A stretch of 64,000 nucleotides of DNA from Rhinopomastus cyanomelas (Eukaryota; Chordata; Aves; Bucerotiformes; Rhinopomastidae). Of this stretch, positions 1 through 12,653 are shown one piece after another. Below the pieces are notes generated by a model. That model saw only the letters and a list, made by a program, of their open reading frames with translations. It had not been told where the DNA came from and ran no database searches. The DNA lies in contig VXBP01005051.1 in assembly GCA_013400115.1 (NCBI GenBank), positions 176,911 to 240,910 of the forward strand. The letters are read 5' to 3'. Numbering within the stretch: position 1 is the first letter of the stretch; the number at the start of each line of letters is the position of its first letter. Made by a program: the position numbers and the translations under genes.

Positions 1-3000
1 GAAGTGCAGATAGAGGGAGAAGTTCCTGCCTGCTTAGTCCCCATCGGCATTGTGGGGGAACCCCATGGGTGGTGGCACATGCTTTCCCCTTGGCAAAGAT
101 TAGCTCTTGGCGTGCTCTCCTCCACCTCTCACTTTTCTGTAATTACCACTGCCAGCCTTGCCAAGGCAGTGGGTAAGTCCATGCCATCCAGCTGAGATCA
201 CCATGGACACTCACAAGACCAGTGCCCAGGAAGCATGATGGGCACAGGCATCCCTCGTCCTGCACAGGCAGGCTGGCTTGTTTTGCTGACTCCAGGCTTG
301 AGCCGAGTACCCCCACAGCCACATGCTTCTCATCTGCTGGCAGAAGTGTCTCATCCAGCAAAAATGTCAGGCTGTGCCCAAACAGGAAGCACCTGGTATT
401 GGTGGGCACCCAGGGTGCCTGAAGGGGTGGGGGGGTACTAGGGCAAGTCATTTCCCCTACGAGCATTTCCAACCACTGACAAAACTCAGCCCAGCAGTGC
501 CTGGCACTTACATCCCTTGGAAACACTCTGCACAACCCACAGAGCTCCCTGTCCTGCCCAAAACAGGCTCCAGAGAAGAGCTGCAGCTCCTGGAGCAGGG
601 ACCTCTGAAGGGATGGGACGAGCAGAAAAGACCCCACACACGTGCACATTCCCAAACATTGCATAACTGGGGTTTTGTCTGTTAACACCATTTTTCCAGC
701 TGGATGAGAACATGACAGTAGGGATCAGGTTTGCTGGGAGAAGTCAGAACTTTTAGAATCAGGCTGTAAATGCTGCAGCAGGGGTTTCTCTGCCAGCTCC
801 CAGCTCCAGCTGCCTTAAGACTGTGTCACCAGCAGAGATGAGGATGAAGGCAGTCTGAGGCTGGGACTGACTCTGGCTTTAAGGTTCCCTCACAAAGTCC
901 TTAGCCATTCCCATTGTGGAGGAATGAAGAACAAACAGAAGCTGAACCTGCTTAGACGGAATTGACACTTGGTTACTGCAAGCCACAAGCCTCTTACCCT
1001 CCACAGCAGCACTGCATGAGCAGGCAGCAGGGACTGTCACAGGAGAGCAGCTTTTTGGGTTGGGAGACTCCAGTGTCCATCACAGATCACCCCATGGCCA
1101 TCACTGGATACCACCAGTTGGGAAAAGTGAACAGCAGCCTGTACCACTTCATCACCCCTTCCCTGGCCCTGTACCCCAGAGCAAGCCACAGAGCAGGGTG
1201 ATCTCTAGAGCCCGGGCTTCAAAGCTACCACAGCCAGCAGGCAGGACACCCTTCCTGCTGCTGCCATTCCCAGGCACATTTAGCCAGAGTGGTGGCCCCT
1301 ACCCATGCCCCGTTCTTGCACTGCCACCCACAGAAATCCAGGCAACATCCCTGGCATGGCCCAGACAGAGTGCCGTGGGTCGTTCTTCATGTTTTCCTAC
1401 AAAACAGCTGCTTTCCCACCCAGGAAACCATACTGAACCACCCTTGGGAACCAGCAGACTCAGTTAAGTGCTGCTGTTCACCCCTGTCTCTGCCTCTCCT
1501 GACCAGCATCCACCACACTGTAACAAACACAGACAGACCAAATCCTGCTTAAAATAGTCCTTCCAGTTAGATGTCCTCCCACAAAGAGGATGGGGCTGGA
1601 CATCTACCATTAACTTGCCTAGTGGTGTCAGGGCTGGCACTGAATCACCCCACCCCTGCTGGGGTACAGGACATCCGGGCACAGGGACAGGATGTCTCAC
1701 CCCAGCCCGGACACACAGCCCACAGCAGCAGCTGGTCTGAGGGTGACTTGCCATTCCCATCGGGAACTGCTGTGGCCACACCGATGTGCAAACAGGCTGA
1801 GCCAGGCACTCCAGACCTCAAGCCAGGCACCGCTCCAGGTCCCAGTGTGGCTAAATGGTCTGTCAAGGGACAGCCTGCCCATGCTCTGGAGAAACACAAG
1901 TTCCCAAGCAGCTTGTCCATGGGAGAGCTGCATGAATCTCACAGATAGAGCCCCCGGAGTACAACCAGAAGTTCTTGAGTTCACCTGGCAGGGAAAGGGG
2001 AAGAGCCCAGCAGTAAGGGGAATGGTCATCCAACAGACACCAGGCTCCAGTGGTCTGGGCACCACATGCTGTGTTTGCAGAAGCAATGCCAGGGGTGGCT
2101 GGAAGTGTGACCTTAACAGTAACTTCTGAGATGCCCAGGACAGAGTGATCCTTTGCTAGATTTCTTCAGGGCACAACCTAGTAGAAGACAGCTTTTTCTG
2201 GTCTTCCCACATTACCTCTCCTGTGAGGCTACAGGGCTAGGCTCCTGGCCCACGTACCCATGAGCATGGTGCACAACTCCTCACACTTGAATGATACTCC
2301 ACTAGGAAAATTAGATTCACTTGACGCACTGCTCCTGACAAGCAGGGAGATGCAGATACAGACTTCCTCTCAGTGTCAGCCAGTATAGCAGAGACCTTGG
2401 GGGACATCTCAGTTGCTTGCTTCCACACTTGGTCTGTGAAGTGCACAAAGCCTTTCCTGTTTGCTTCTGCTCCTAGGCTGGGAGGCTGCTGGGACATGAG
2501 CTCTGCTGGAACTCAGAAACAGACCTTTATCTGAAACAATCTGGGCAAACACTTTCTCCAGGACAACAGCCACTTAAGCCATTCCCACAAGGCCAAAATA
2601 CAGCTCTGCTTCCGTCAGCAACCACCAGGCAGCAGGACCCTTCACACTGGGCCCCTGTACAGGCAACTAGATACCCAGGTCAGTACAACTGGAACCTCCT
2701 TCCAGGAGAGGGATAGAGGAGAAACTATTTTTCAGAAAACTCTCCCTTCAGGACCCAAACCAGCATTTACTGAAGAGCCAACAGTTGTTTGCCAGACCTC
2801 CAGACACAACCAAGCAGCCAGCGATGCCCCACAGGCTGGGGATGCCAGGATCTCCCTCAAATGCCCTGCCAGTGACAAGAAGCCCCCACAAAGGAACATG
2901 TTTCTTAGCAAAGCATCTGAGACGAAGATGTGAGGTGCAGCAGAATGTTTTGTTTTACGGATTTCAGTCTTCCCCTCTCCAAAAACAAGTTGTTCTGCAG

Positions 3001-3279
3001 TGACAGTTCAAGCTTGCTCCCTTCAAAAACATCAAAGAAAAATGCTCCAGCATCTCTGCCTTTGTTTTTCCCTTCATTCAGTCTAAAGTGCTCTTGGCTG
3101 CACTCAGCTTCCCAAGCAGCCTCTCCCCACTGGCACTTCCCACTCCTCCCTCACTGCTTCGAGGCAGACCCAGCACCCCAGGAGAGGTGGTGGGAAAGGC
3201 TTCCAATGCCATTTGCTCCCTTCTAAACCTTTCCCATAGGACCAGGACAGGACGTAGGAGCCATCTCACATCAACTCAC
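1..3279 (-). other. PLXNA1: PLXNA1 intron downstream of coding exon 8 (incomplete)
   Basis: Starts with GTGAGT at 3279–3274 on the minus strand and runs off the window. No coding exon matching the rest of PSI2 or the next IPT domain could be read here. The open frames present are short, compositionally biased and overlap on both strands. No repeat family was recognised. Confidence 0.8.
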
Positions 3280-3394
3280 CTCAGAGAGCTTGACACGTCC
3301 CTCCAGGAAGGAGCAGTCAGCAGCATTGTGGGTGCAGATGTGCCGGTACTTGCACCAATGGCAGGGGAAGGAGCCGTTCACACAGGACAGGCAG
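3280..3394 (-). CDS. PLXNA1: Plexin-A1, coding exon 8: second PSI domain (last exon in window)
   Basis: A 115-nt exon completing Ser659 and encoding residues 660–697: CLSCVNGSFPCHWCKYRHIC followed by THNAADCSFLEGRVKLSE. It is a second PSI module with the expected CLSC...CHWCKYRHXC...C cysteine pattern and an NGS sequon. The acceptor is GTCTCTGCAG|CTG and the donor GAG|GTGAGT; it ends phase 0. The following exon, expected to begin near DCPQI, was not found in 3279–1, so the gene continues beyond the window. Confidence 0.95.
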
Positions 3395-3960
3395 CTGCAG
3401 AGACAGTTAAGTGGGCAGTGTTAGGGCAACAGTGGGGCAGGGTCCACGAGGACACTTCTTGGGATGCGTCAGCACAACAGCATCCACTGGTGATCCCGCA
3501 TCTCCAGACGGGAAGGACACCCCTTACATAGGGTGCGCTGACAGGCTAGGAGGGGAGATGCCTGCTCAGCCCAAACTCCCAGGCTTTGCCCACGGCAGGA
3601 CTAGGGGACAGGACACAGTTGTTTGGGCACTGCAGGGCTTGTGCGCAGCCAGAGCAACCACATTCCCCCTCTGCTTGGCAAGCTGCTCCTGGGTGGGCGG
3701 CCGAGCTCCAGACTTTGGAAGCTTTATCTGGGCTCAGTGAAAGGCGATTTTAGCAAGAGGCAGCAGGAGGGTTCTGCACCACAAGAGAACGGGGAGGAGA
3801 GAGCCACATTAATGCACGCTCATTGAGAGGAAAATTATAACCGGCAAAAAGTTGGGTCAGATTAACATTTCGGGATTGTAGTGCCTTTCAGCCATTCACA
3901 ATAGGTTGTGTGTGATCCCTTCCCTTGGCCCCACTCGTCCTCATCCTTCCACAGCTCTGT

Positions 3961-4017
3961 CTGTGTGTGTCTGTGTGTGTGTGTGTGCGTGTGTGTGCGC
4001 GCGCACACACGCACGCA
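3961..4017. repeat. GT/GC/CA alternating purine–pyrimidine tract
   Basis: A dinucleotide tract that shifts from (GT)n through GCGCGCGC to CACACAC. It includes the perfect 20-base palindrome GTGTGTGCGCGCGCACACAC at 3991–4010. Strict purine–pyrimidine alternation over tens of bases is the classic Z-DNA-prone composition. The tract is likely length-polymorphic. Confidence 0.9.
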
Positions 4018-5014
4018 CTTCCACCCCTTCTCCAGCCTGAGCTGCTCCCACCTCTCTCCCCAGCCTCCTGTCCAGGCTCTTTGCTGGTAGGATTACACAT
4101 ACCCCCTCCCCACGCTTCTCCTGGGTGATGCACTCAAGCTACTGGGGAAGCTGGGTAACTCCCTCAGCCCAGGGACCTGAGGCCTCTGCCCTAGGCAGGA
4201 GGGGGCATACAGGGTCCCCTCCTCATGCAGCCATTCACACAAGCTAGATCCAAACATTGCATCCTCTCGCTAACCCAGCACCACAAGACATCCCAGTTTG
4301 CAAGCACAGGGGATCCATCAGAACCCCACAGCCAGAGGGCAGCTTTGGGGGCCCTCAACCTTGTGCAGATGGAAGGGTCTGAGCCCTAAGGCATTAATGC
4401 AATGAGCCCTTATGGGGCAGGCATGTCCTCTGCAGCTCAAGCTGCCCTCCCAAGGAGGAGATGGGAGAGCTGCAGAGGTGTAAGGTCAAAGGCAAGAGAA
4501 ATAATCAGTCTGGCTTCAAAACATAAAGTAAAAACTAAAAAAGCAGCAGCAACATTTTTCTCTCTGGAAGGCTCATACCTGCTCTCACTGATCCAAGCAC
4601 AAACAGGATTGGGCCCAAAGCAATTATATTTAAACAAAGGCAGGATCTTCTCCTGAACACAGCTCTGGCAGGAGGCAGCTCTGCCCTGCCTGATCCCAAT
4701 CCTAAATCACTGCTACCTCTCTGCTTCTGCTCCCCGAGGAAACAATGAAGAAAACACCGCATCTCCATGCAAGGTGGCTGAAGGAAAATCTTCCTGGAGA
4801 GGGACAAGCTCGCGTGGCAGGGGCTGACATGCTAGATACCTCAACCTCCAGCAGACTTGTCACCTCAAAGATGTGGGATCGTTGCTTGAGGGAGCTGCAG
4901 CAGCAGGCAGGGTATAGATACACAGGGGGCATGGCAAGGCCACCACTCCCTGTCCACCCTGGGGTTTTACACCCCATAACATATCCAGTCAGAGCTTCCC
5001 AAATCCATGCACAC

Positions 5015-5195
5015 ACACTAAGGAAATATTTAATTAAGCTGCTTGCAAAGGGGGCTGGAAGTCATTTCCATGTTTCGCTCACATTTTCACTTCCAAATGA
5101 ACAGCCCTTTTAGCTTTACCCACAAATATGCTAATTGAGATGCTCCTTATGCAAATATATGCAATTTTATTTCAGCTGCAGAGATTCAACTTAAA
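5015..5195. promoter_or_regulatory. AT-rich candidate enhancer with octamer motif
   Basis: An AT-rich island in GC-rich intron. It contains TTTAATTAAG, ATATGCTAATTGAG and a perfect octamer ATGCAAAT at 5149–5156, followed by a second related TATGCAATTT. Clustered POU- and homeodomain-type sites resemble conserved neural enhancers. Conservation could not be tested. Confidence 0.35.
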
Positions 5196-8100
5196 AGCAG
5201 AGCCACAGTCTCCTATCTCTGGTTGCTTTGATGGAGAGAGTTGCAAAGGGTGGAGGGAGCAGGGCCCACAAATAAAGTGAAAGGACAGCTCCTGCCCTCC
5301 CAGTCAGGGCTCCAGCAGTGATTAATGGGCAGGCAAATGCAAGGTACAGAGGCAGCAGCGCAGGGAATGTATGGGTTAATTCTCACAGAAGTAGAGCAGC
5401 CACAGAGAGGACTTGGTCTGAGCCATCACAAGGCACATGCCAGGACATAAACACCAACACACCCATTAAATGAGATCTATGCAGAGATTTTCCAGTCACC
5501 AGGACTTTCAGGATCTACACAAAAACTTCCCCGACTCTTCTTCACCACCTCTCAGGGGACCTTGAAACAGCAGGTGAAGTACCCCAGACCCTCAACCTGT
5601 AATTCTATTCTTGGCTATTACAGGACCCTCCTCACCTTGTCCTTTAACTACTGTAGGACCCAGTGGGTCTCCTGTCTCACTCCCAAAGGATCTAAAGCAT
5701 CTCAAGTTATCCTCCACAAACACCCCAAGGTTCCTTGCTCCTACTTCAGCTCCCCCCAGCTGCTTCTAATTTAACAAAGCCATTTCTAAATCCCCATCCT
5801 GGGAGACTGTTTTCACACTCTCCCTTCTGCTGAGGCTTTCCATCTGCCATAAGGAGGACACCGAACGGCACCGTAAGAGCACTCACCGCCACACACCTTG
5901 CTCCACAGCATCTCTGCGCCATTCGGAGCCTGACTGGGTCAGCATTCCCTGGCTGGTCAAAGACTCTGTAAAGTGGCCAGCCTGGGTGCCAGAAGCATGT
6001 TGAAACCGATTCCAGCCTGCCTGTGTCCTGCCAGTGTCCGCACATCCATTTAACTGCCCCAGCTCCCCACAAAGCTGCTCAAAACTTGGGGCAAGAGCTG
6101 AAACAGAGCTCCCCAGCTGCAGGTCAGGCAGGGTGGGCTGGCTGGGGCTGCATCCCCAGTGTGTCCGTTTGTCACTGCTGTCTGTTCCTGGAGCAGGAGC
6201 AGGTTGCTCGGCAGCATGATGCCATCTGTGCCGTCTCTCTCCTTCCCACGGTCAGGCAATATTCCTTCGTCACTTCTTGCCTAAGAGGCTTTCATCACTC
6301 CTGATAATTAGAGGGAGGCTCTTCTTCATGTGTTGAAGTGCCCCCCTTCCCCGAAACCTGCCAGAAGTGTGAGAAGCCCAGCCAGGCAGAAAACCGATGC
6401 TGAGGGTGCAGCGCAGACGTGGACCCACAGCTTGCTCCCCATCTGCCTCCTCTCCAGCCCTGCCAGGGACCAGGTGGAGATGATGCCCAGGCTGGGCAGG
6501 GGGAAGGGGGTCACAGCCACTAGTGGTGCCCCTGTTGCCTCCTAATGTCCTTCGTGCACAACCCTCAAAGCCACATTTCAAGATCACTCTGTAAAGTGTC
6601 CCATCCCAAAACAGTTCCAGGCTCACTGCCAGCCCACAACCTCATCCAGAAAGAACAGGCAGCCAACAGGACAACTGTGGGCAGCAGTTATCTCTGCCCT
6701 CCTTGGAGTGACCCAGGGGCAAAACTGGAGCCTCCACACTTGCCCCCAACTCACTGCACAGCTGGATCAAGACCTCTTGGTACTACTCCCCTCCACTTTC
6801 ATAATCAATCCCAAGCTTGCTAAGGCCAGACTAAGGAAACACCCTCAAGGGCTGCAGACAAGTAGCAGCGTGGAGGAGGCAGCTGGACAGCCACCCCAGA
6901 TCCAAGAGTAGCTCTGGGGACAGACTCCTTGTGGGCACATGGTCAGCTCTGCAGAAGGCACCTCCAGCTGCCACAGCAAGACTGCAACTGCCTCCCTCCA
7001 CGCCTGATCTAAAGTGATGCTGCAGCTGATGGGAACCACATCCAGGCTTCTCACACCCTCTCCCTCCCACACTCCCAGCCCAGACACACCATGTGCCCAA
7101 AGGAGCCCAGAGCTCTTCAGCACTCTGAGTGAGGAGGGCAGAAAACAAAACCAGCACCCACAGGGGTGAGATAAGCCTGAGCAGCAAACACCAGAGCTAT
7201 GCAGGGGGTGTGAGCATTGCACAGGCGCGTGCACACAGGCACTGGGGCTATTTCCATAGAGCAAAACATTACTGGAGGAAGGACACAGAGCGAAGGGCAA
7301 GAGGGAGGGATGGGGGGGCGAGTTGAACAGCACCAAGAGCAGAGCAGGGGAGGCCCATTGAGAATGGAAATTATAAACATGGTGCTGATGAAAACAGCAT
7401 CTGCACACACAGCACAGACTGCCTGCAAACCCTCCAACTGCTCCTCAGACCTCCTCTTGGCAGTAGGATGCCTTCTTAGCAGATGCTCAGCTCCAGCACA
7501 GCCTGCATCTGGAGCAGCAGCTGTCAGGGGTGAGGAGCTGAACTCCAGTGCTTTGGGCTTTACATCCATCTCTCTGCCCCAGAGAGAGGGAAAATCCTGG
7601 AAAGCTGCATGAACAGATGGTCAGTGCCCTCCAAGCCCCTACATGGACCTAAGGGCAGCTCTGCCTTTCTTGACCAGTGCTCACACCAAATCTGAGAGAG
7701 GCACACAGTGGCAGATCAGTCCTTGCCTCCCTACATTCCTGCCCATCTCAAGCTATTTCTGCCCTTCCTTTCATGCCAGCCCAATGCTTTTCCATCCCTG
7801 CTGGGTTTTGCCAAGGGCCTCACTCACAGGGTAGGGGTCGGGCACAAAGACCCACTGCAGGATAGCCCATGACATCCACCATCACACCAACTTTGCCCCT
7901 CGTTTTTAAGGTTGAAAGACCTTCAGCTGTCTCCTCTCAGCAAAACTCAACACTAGGCTGTACCAGCCCTCCTCACTCACAACAAATGACATAAACCAGG
8001 TTGTCCTGAGCGGTCTCTGTGGCCACCCTACACACTGCCCCAGCCCAGCAATACACTGATCCATTACTGTCTAACACTTCAGCCATCCTAACTCAGACGC

Positions 8101-10179
8101 ATTCACTCAACTGCTCGCACACATCTGTCCCTGCCTTCAAAAAGACAACATCTGTAAGCACCTGGAACTGAACAGCACTGGGCCAGCAGGGAAGCAGCCA
8201 CACCGTGTGTGGGCAGCTGGAACAGCTGCAGCAGGAAGCCCAGCAGCACAAGGGCCAGTGGGTGCCTCAGCCACCAGACCAGTTCAGCCTTGCCCTCCCA
8301 GCTCAGCCCCGCTGCTCCAAGACCCGGACACATGCATTAAAACCCCATTTACTTAATGGAGACTTACAGGGAAAGGCAGACCCACAAGACACAGCCACAG
8401 CACTGTCGCAAAGGCTCTCATCTGCTTCCTGTCTCCCTCCACTCGCCAGTCCCCTCCCACAGCCACATTCTCCAAAAAGCCAAATCGCAACAGGACTTAT
8501 GTAACACAGTTGCCAGAGAAGGAACCCAGAGAGCAAACATGGAAATAGTGGGAATAAATACATCTTGGGGTTCCCTGGGTCACCACTCACTTCCCTCCCT
8601 TACTGCTTTTCCAGGAGGACTCCCCACATCACCAGCAAGCACAGGCTCTGCCAGAGGCAGGCCGGGAGCCTGGTGTTACATCTTTATCTTGAAAGGATAC
8701 TTATTTCCCCACTAATGCTTTGAAGAGGGAGTTTAATGCTGACATAGACCACCTCAACATCTGTCGGTGCACACAGTGGACACGGGCTGATTCATTAGAC
8801 AATCACAGACACAGGGGAGTCTTTAAATGGCAGCACTTGATCAGTGCCTCATAGGAAACCCCCAAAAGAATCCACCCTGTCCCTGCCATGGGGTTTTCTA
8901 TCTTGTCCTCCACTGCAGGAACCAGGAGCTGCAGATGACCCTATGCAGGCAGCCCTGCTCCCCCACCATGGGCTGCCAGCAACCCTCAGCCACCCACATC
9001 CCCTTCTGCAAGGGATCTATTTTTCTGCACCAACCTCAAGATTTCCACTCCCCCATTCAAGGCATCTCTTAGAGCTCAGCCAGAAACAGTCCCTGCCTGA
9101 CGCAGAAGCCTTCCAGAAGGGGATGCCCAAAAGACATCACTCCTGGAAATGCCTCTAGAGCCCCACCAGAACCTCACAGCTGTCAGGGTGCAGTACGCCA
9201 AGCTGGGACCCTTAAGAATTTGCCAGGTGACTCTGCTGGAGCAAGGAAAATAGCCCCAGAGACAATGCGAGTCCTAAACCAGGGCTTCCACAGACTACAC
9301 AGAAAAGGACTTGCGAGCCAGCAATGCTGGTCTGCAGTGAGGACAGTCCCATTGCACTGGGTGTCCCTATAAAGCCCTGCCATAACAGGAGAGACAGCAA
9401 CGGGGCTCTACCTGGGAGGCACCCACTCAGTCTGGACAACCACAAGTCAAACATACAGGCAGCGTGACTCAAACCCTGTGGGAGAATTAAACATATCTTC
9501 CCTTCTGCAACCTCTCTTCAGCACAGGCTGGTTCTAGCAGTGCTTGGAAATGGGAAGACCTGTTTTGCTAGGTGGTGAGAACAAGAGAGCTGGACCCTTG
9601 CACAGCATCAGGATTGGTCCCACAGCCTGCAAAAGGGTTTTACCAGCACATTTTGCTAATGCCTTTCCAGATGTCTGCTGAACATAAGAAGGGTAAGAGT
9701 CTCCCCGGTGTACACAGCAGAGTTGTACTGGCTTCCCTGGAGCTACCCCAGCTGACACCAGTGAACAACTGCCTTATAATCCTCCCATCTCCCCAGAACC
9801 ATATGAAAAAAAATTCTCGCCTAAACATTTCATCCTCAGCTGAGAAATGATTTGACGTACGGACCTCTGGTTTCCTACCTAAGCATCGGCACACAAATAT
9901 AACAAGAAAGCGTAATGCACAGTGATCAGAGATCTCCACAGGAAAAACATTAGCCTCATGGAAAAGCATACTGTTCCTAATACAGAATTTATCAGGCTGA
10001 CATATAGATTTTCCTCCACAAAATATGAAACCCGGATCCGAAAGGCTATTAACTCCAAAGAGATCCATTAAAGACGCCTGTCTGCAAATGGTATTTAAAA
10101 GTATTGCGTCACCCTAGGTATTGTCATGCTCTTTGGCTATGACTCGGCTGCAGGTCACACAGTTAAAACTGCCTCCAAA

Positions 10180-10335
10180 CCCTAAAAGTCTTGACGTAGA
10201 GAAAATAATAATAATGTTCACCAGCTCAGAACACAGACTTTTCTATCAGCTCCAACTCGAGTCCATAAATATTAATGCATCCATAATTAGCCTTTTTAAA
10301 TAATGCATCCAAGATTAAACATCAACGCAGTAATA
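10180..10335. promoter_or_regulatory. AT-rich candidate conserved element with duplicated TAATGCATCC
   Basis: Contains CATAAATATTAATGCATCC, CATAATTAGCC and AATCAGTCAGG. The decamer TAATGCATCC occurs twice, at 10273–10282 and 10301–10310, 28 bases apart. Low complexity alone does not explain this motif reuse; a paired homeodomain/POU binding site is one reading. Confidence 0.3.
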
Positions 10336-11823
10336 AATCAGTCAGGGCTCTTTGTTGTAGGTTTGGGGGAGGTGGATTGGGGTATTTTTCCCCCCTCTTG
10401 TGTCAGGCACATAAAATAAAATTCCAATTCCCTCAGCACCTTTTCCCACTGGACCAAAATGCTGGAGGCCCCATCAGACCCAACCCAATGCCATTTGTAC
10501 TTAAAAGTCTTCTTTCTTTCATTTAGAAAAATAAAAGTCACATCAGCTTTTTGATTTGCAAAATAATGACATGCAGTCAGGCTGAGCCAAAGCTGAGCTA
10601 ATGTTATTGAAACCACATGACATGAAGGGAGACAGAGCTCATCTTGGGAGTCAAGGTGAAAGAGAAAGTCAGGTTTGAAAACTCTGTCCTCCCTCACTGG
10701 CACAGGTCTCCCAGGAGCTGAGACCCGTTCCCTGTGCAGAACAGGCAGGGCAGAGGTCTGGGTGATGCACAAGATTTGCAGGAGCTCTCCTCTGACACAT
10801 CACCCTTGAAGGTCACTGCAGGTACCCAACCACTCCACCCACATCCCACCTGCCTTTCCCTGATCGAAGTGGAAAATCTGAGCAGGCTTTGGAGAAGCAA
10901 CCTGCAGCAAAGCCCCACAAGCCAGGCTAGACACTTTGCAAAAAGCCATCCAAAAGAGATCACTCTGCATTTGCTTATCTATAATTACTGATCAGCTGGA
11001 GCGCTACCATCCATGGGAGGGTTCTGGCAGGATAATGAAATCGCTTACATTCTTGAGCTTCAAATTCTTTGCCCAAACACACCCCAGCATCCACTCGGCT
11101 GTTCCTACATTGGAGCCGTATCCCCGCTGCGCAGGCACACCATCCACAGCTCCTCGCTGGGAGCTGCTGTCAGAGGCTATAGGCACCCAGCTCAGACAGC
11201 ACATCAATACACACCTCCTCTATTTTATCACATGCATATCTCAAACTGCCTAAAAACCTGTAAGTGGAGTAGATTTCACGGCAGCCTGACAAGAAAGCAA
11301 ATTCACAATTACTTCCAGTTAGGAAAGTCTTGGGTAAATGCCCCAGGATATGCAGCACGTTCCATCCCTCGCTGTAAGTTTCCAGCTTGCTCTCCAGCAA
11401 GGGGGGAAGCAGGTACGCAGAAAAACACAGGCTTCTCCTTTTGCACCGCCAAGTCACTGCTATTAACTGTTTCCAGGAATAACAAGATGCCTGGCAGTTT
11501 TGGTCACATGGACTGCCACAGTCTGCAATGCAGTAAACTCGCTTTTTCTCTCGAAGCTTTGCCAAACCCCAAGTCTTGTTTTTAAGTGAGGTTCTGCCTG
11601 GATGCCACACGCTCCCACACGTCCAAACCAACCGTGGGTGCTCTGGTTACTGTCCCAGTTTCTAAGGGCAAAAGCAGGCGGTTTCTCACTGCAGAAACCA
11701 TTATACTCAACTGCCCTTTCCTCTTGCAACATCAGCACCCACAAAGCTGAGATCTCCCTCCCAGTCTCACGCTGCCCCAACAATCTGTTCCCAGAGAACG
11801 TTCATGAAGCCCAGGTCACTTAC

Positions 11824-11923
11824 GACTGATGGACGCTGCAGTTGTAGAAAACAAAATCCACAGAGGCAAACTTCTTCCCAGTCTCCTTAGATTTCAGGTA
11901 GAGCTTCACCACTCGTTTGTCCC
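11824..11923 (-). CDS. PLXNA1: Plexin-A1, coding exon 7: end of first IPT domain
   Basis: A 100-nt exon. It completes Gly626, encodes residues 627–658 (DKRVVKLYLKSKETGKKFAS then VDFVFYNCSVHQ) and contributes two bases of Ser659. These are the closing strands of IPT1 and the linker into PSI2, with another NCS sequon. The acceptor is ATCTCCTTCCAG|GGG and the donor CAGTC|GTAAGT. Sequence conservation with mammalian plexin-A1, as I recall it, is essentially complete here. Confidence 0.95.
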
Positions 11924-12499
11924 CTGGAAGGAGATACAGGCAATAAAAGACATCAGAAAGGACACAGTGCATGGCCCAGCACTCAGCCCAAGTCTTGAGA
12001 TGGGCTGGAGGGAGCTGGGCATCACCACTCAGCCCAGTTATCTAATGAAACCCCCCATATCTGCAATCTAAAGAGATTGTTTACCCACCCCTACTCAGCC
12101 ACCAAACAGGTCAGCAGAGTCAAAGCACAGTTCTGAACCCTTCAGGTAACAGAAACCTGCAGATGCCTTGGGTTGTACTGATGGTACTGAAGGAGAGCTG
12201 AACAACTCTGGGGTCAGCAGAATGCCCTATAGCCCATGGCCACCTAAAGCACACCTGCACACACATAGGGTGCCCCAGACTGGGGCACAGAATGCTACAA
12301 CATCAGGAAGTAGCTGTGCCCATGGCTTAGAGGAGACCAAGAACTAATTCCCAACAAGGAGCAATGTCCTTCTACACTCCGAGAACCCTGGGAACCAGGG
12401 ATTACTGTCACAGGAAGACTGTCCCCCCTCCACATCTGTCTAGGGAGCAACAAGTGGAACATGGTTTGCACTTTCTTCCCTTTCAGGGCACAAGCTCAC
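11924..12499 (-). other. PLXNA1: PLXNA1 intron between coding exons 6 and 7 (576 bp)
   Basis: Short intron, GTGAGC at its 5' end (12499) and CTTCCAG at its 3' end (11924). Nothing else was recognised inside it. Confidence 0.9.
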
Positions 12500-12653
12500 C
12501 ACGGCCCCTGGTGATGGGGATGACATCCTTGGCAGAGGGAGAGCTGCAGTAGATTTTCCCATCTTCAATGCGGCTCTCAGACTCTGTGAAATCTTCAAAT
12601 GAGCAGTTGACACCCGCTGAGAGGTCTGGGACATTCCAGGCCTGCAGGACCAG
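12500..12653 (-). CDS. PLXNA1: Plexin-A1, coding exon 6: first IPT domain, central part
   Basis: A 154-nt exon encoding residues 575–625 plus one base of codon 626. It reads LVLQAWNVPDLSAGVNCSFE, then DFTESESRIEDGKIYCSSPS, then AKDVIPITRGR. Two cysteines, a CSSPS motif and the sequon NCS are typical of plexin IPT1. The acceptor is TCCTCTCCAG|CTG and the donor CGTG|GTGAGC. The residues match remembered plexin-A1 almost without change in the first 27 positions, supporting A1 over its paralogues. Confidence 0.95.

Larger units (their letters stand above)
3395..11823 (-). other. PLXNA1: PLXNA1 intron between coding exons 7 and 8 (8.4 kb)
   Basis: Intron from GTAAGT at 11823 to CTCTGCAG at 3395. 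It holds the GT/GC/CA tract at 3961–4017 and AT-rich, transcription-factor-motif-rich islands near 5.0–5.2 and 10.1–10.3 kb. The rest is unremarkable GC-rich sequence with no supported gene. Confidence 0.9.

Noticed and set aside
1..3279. Search for the next PLXNA1 exon (expected to begin near DCPQI)
   Set aside because: No matching translation with splice borders was found; the exon is presumed beyond the window.
6845..7569. Minus-strand open frames with Cys-rich hydrophobic translations
   Set aside because: No homologue recognised, no initiation or splice context, and they overlap each other in different frames.
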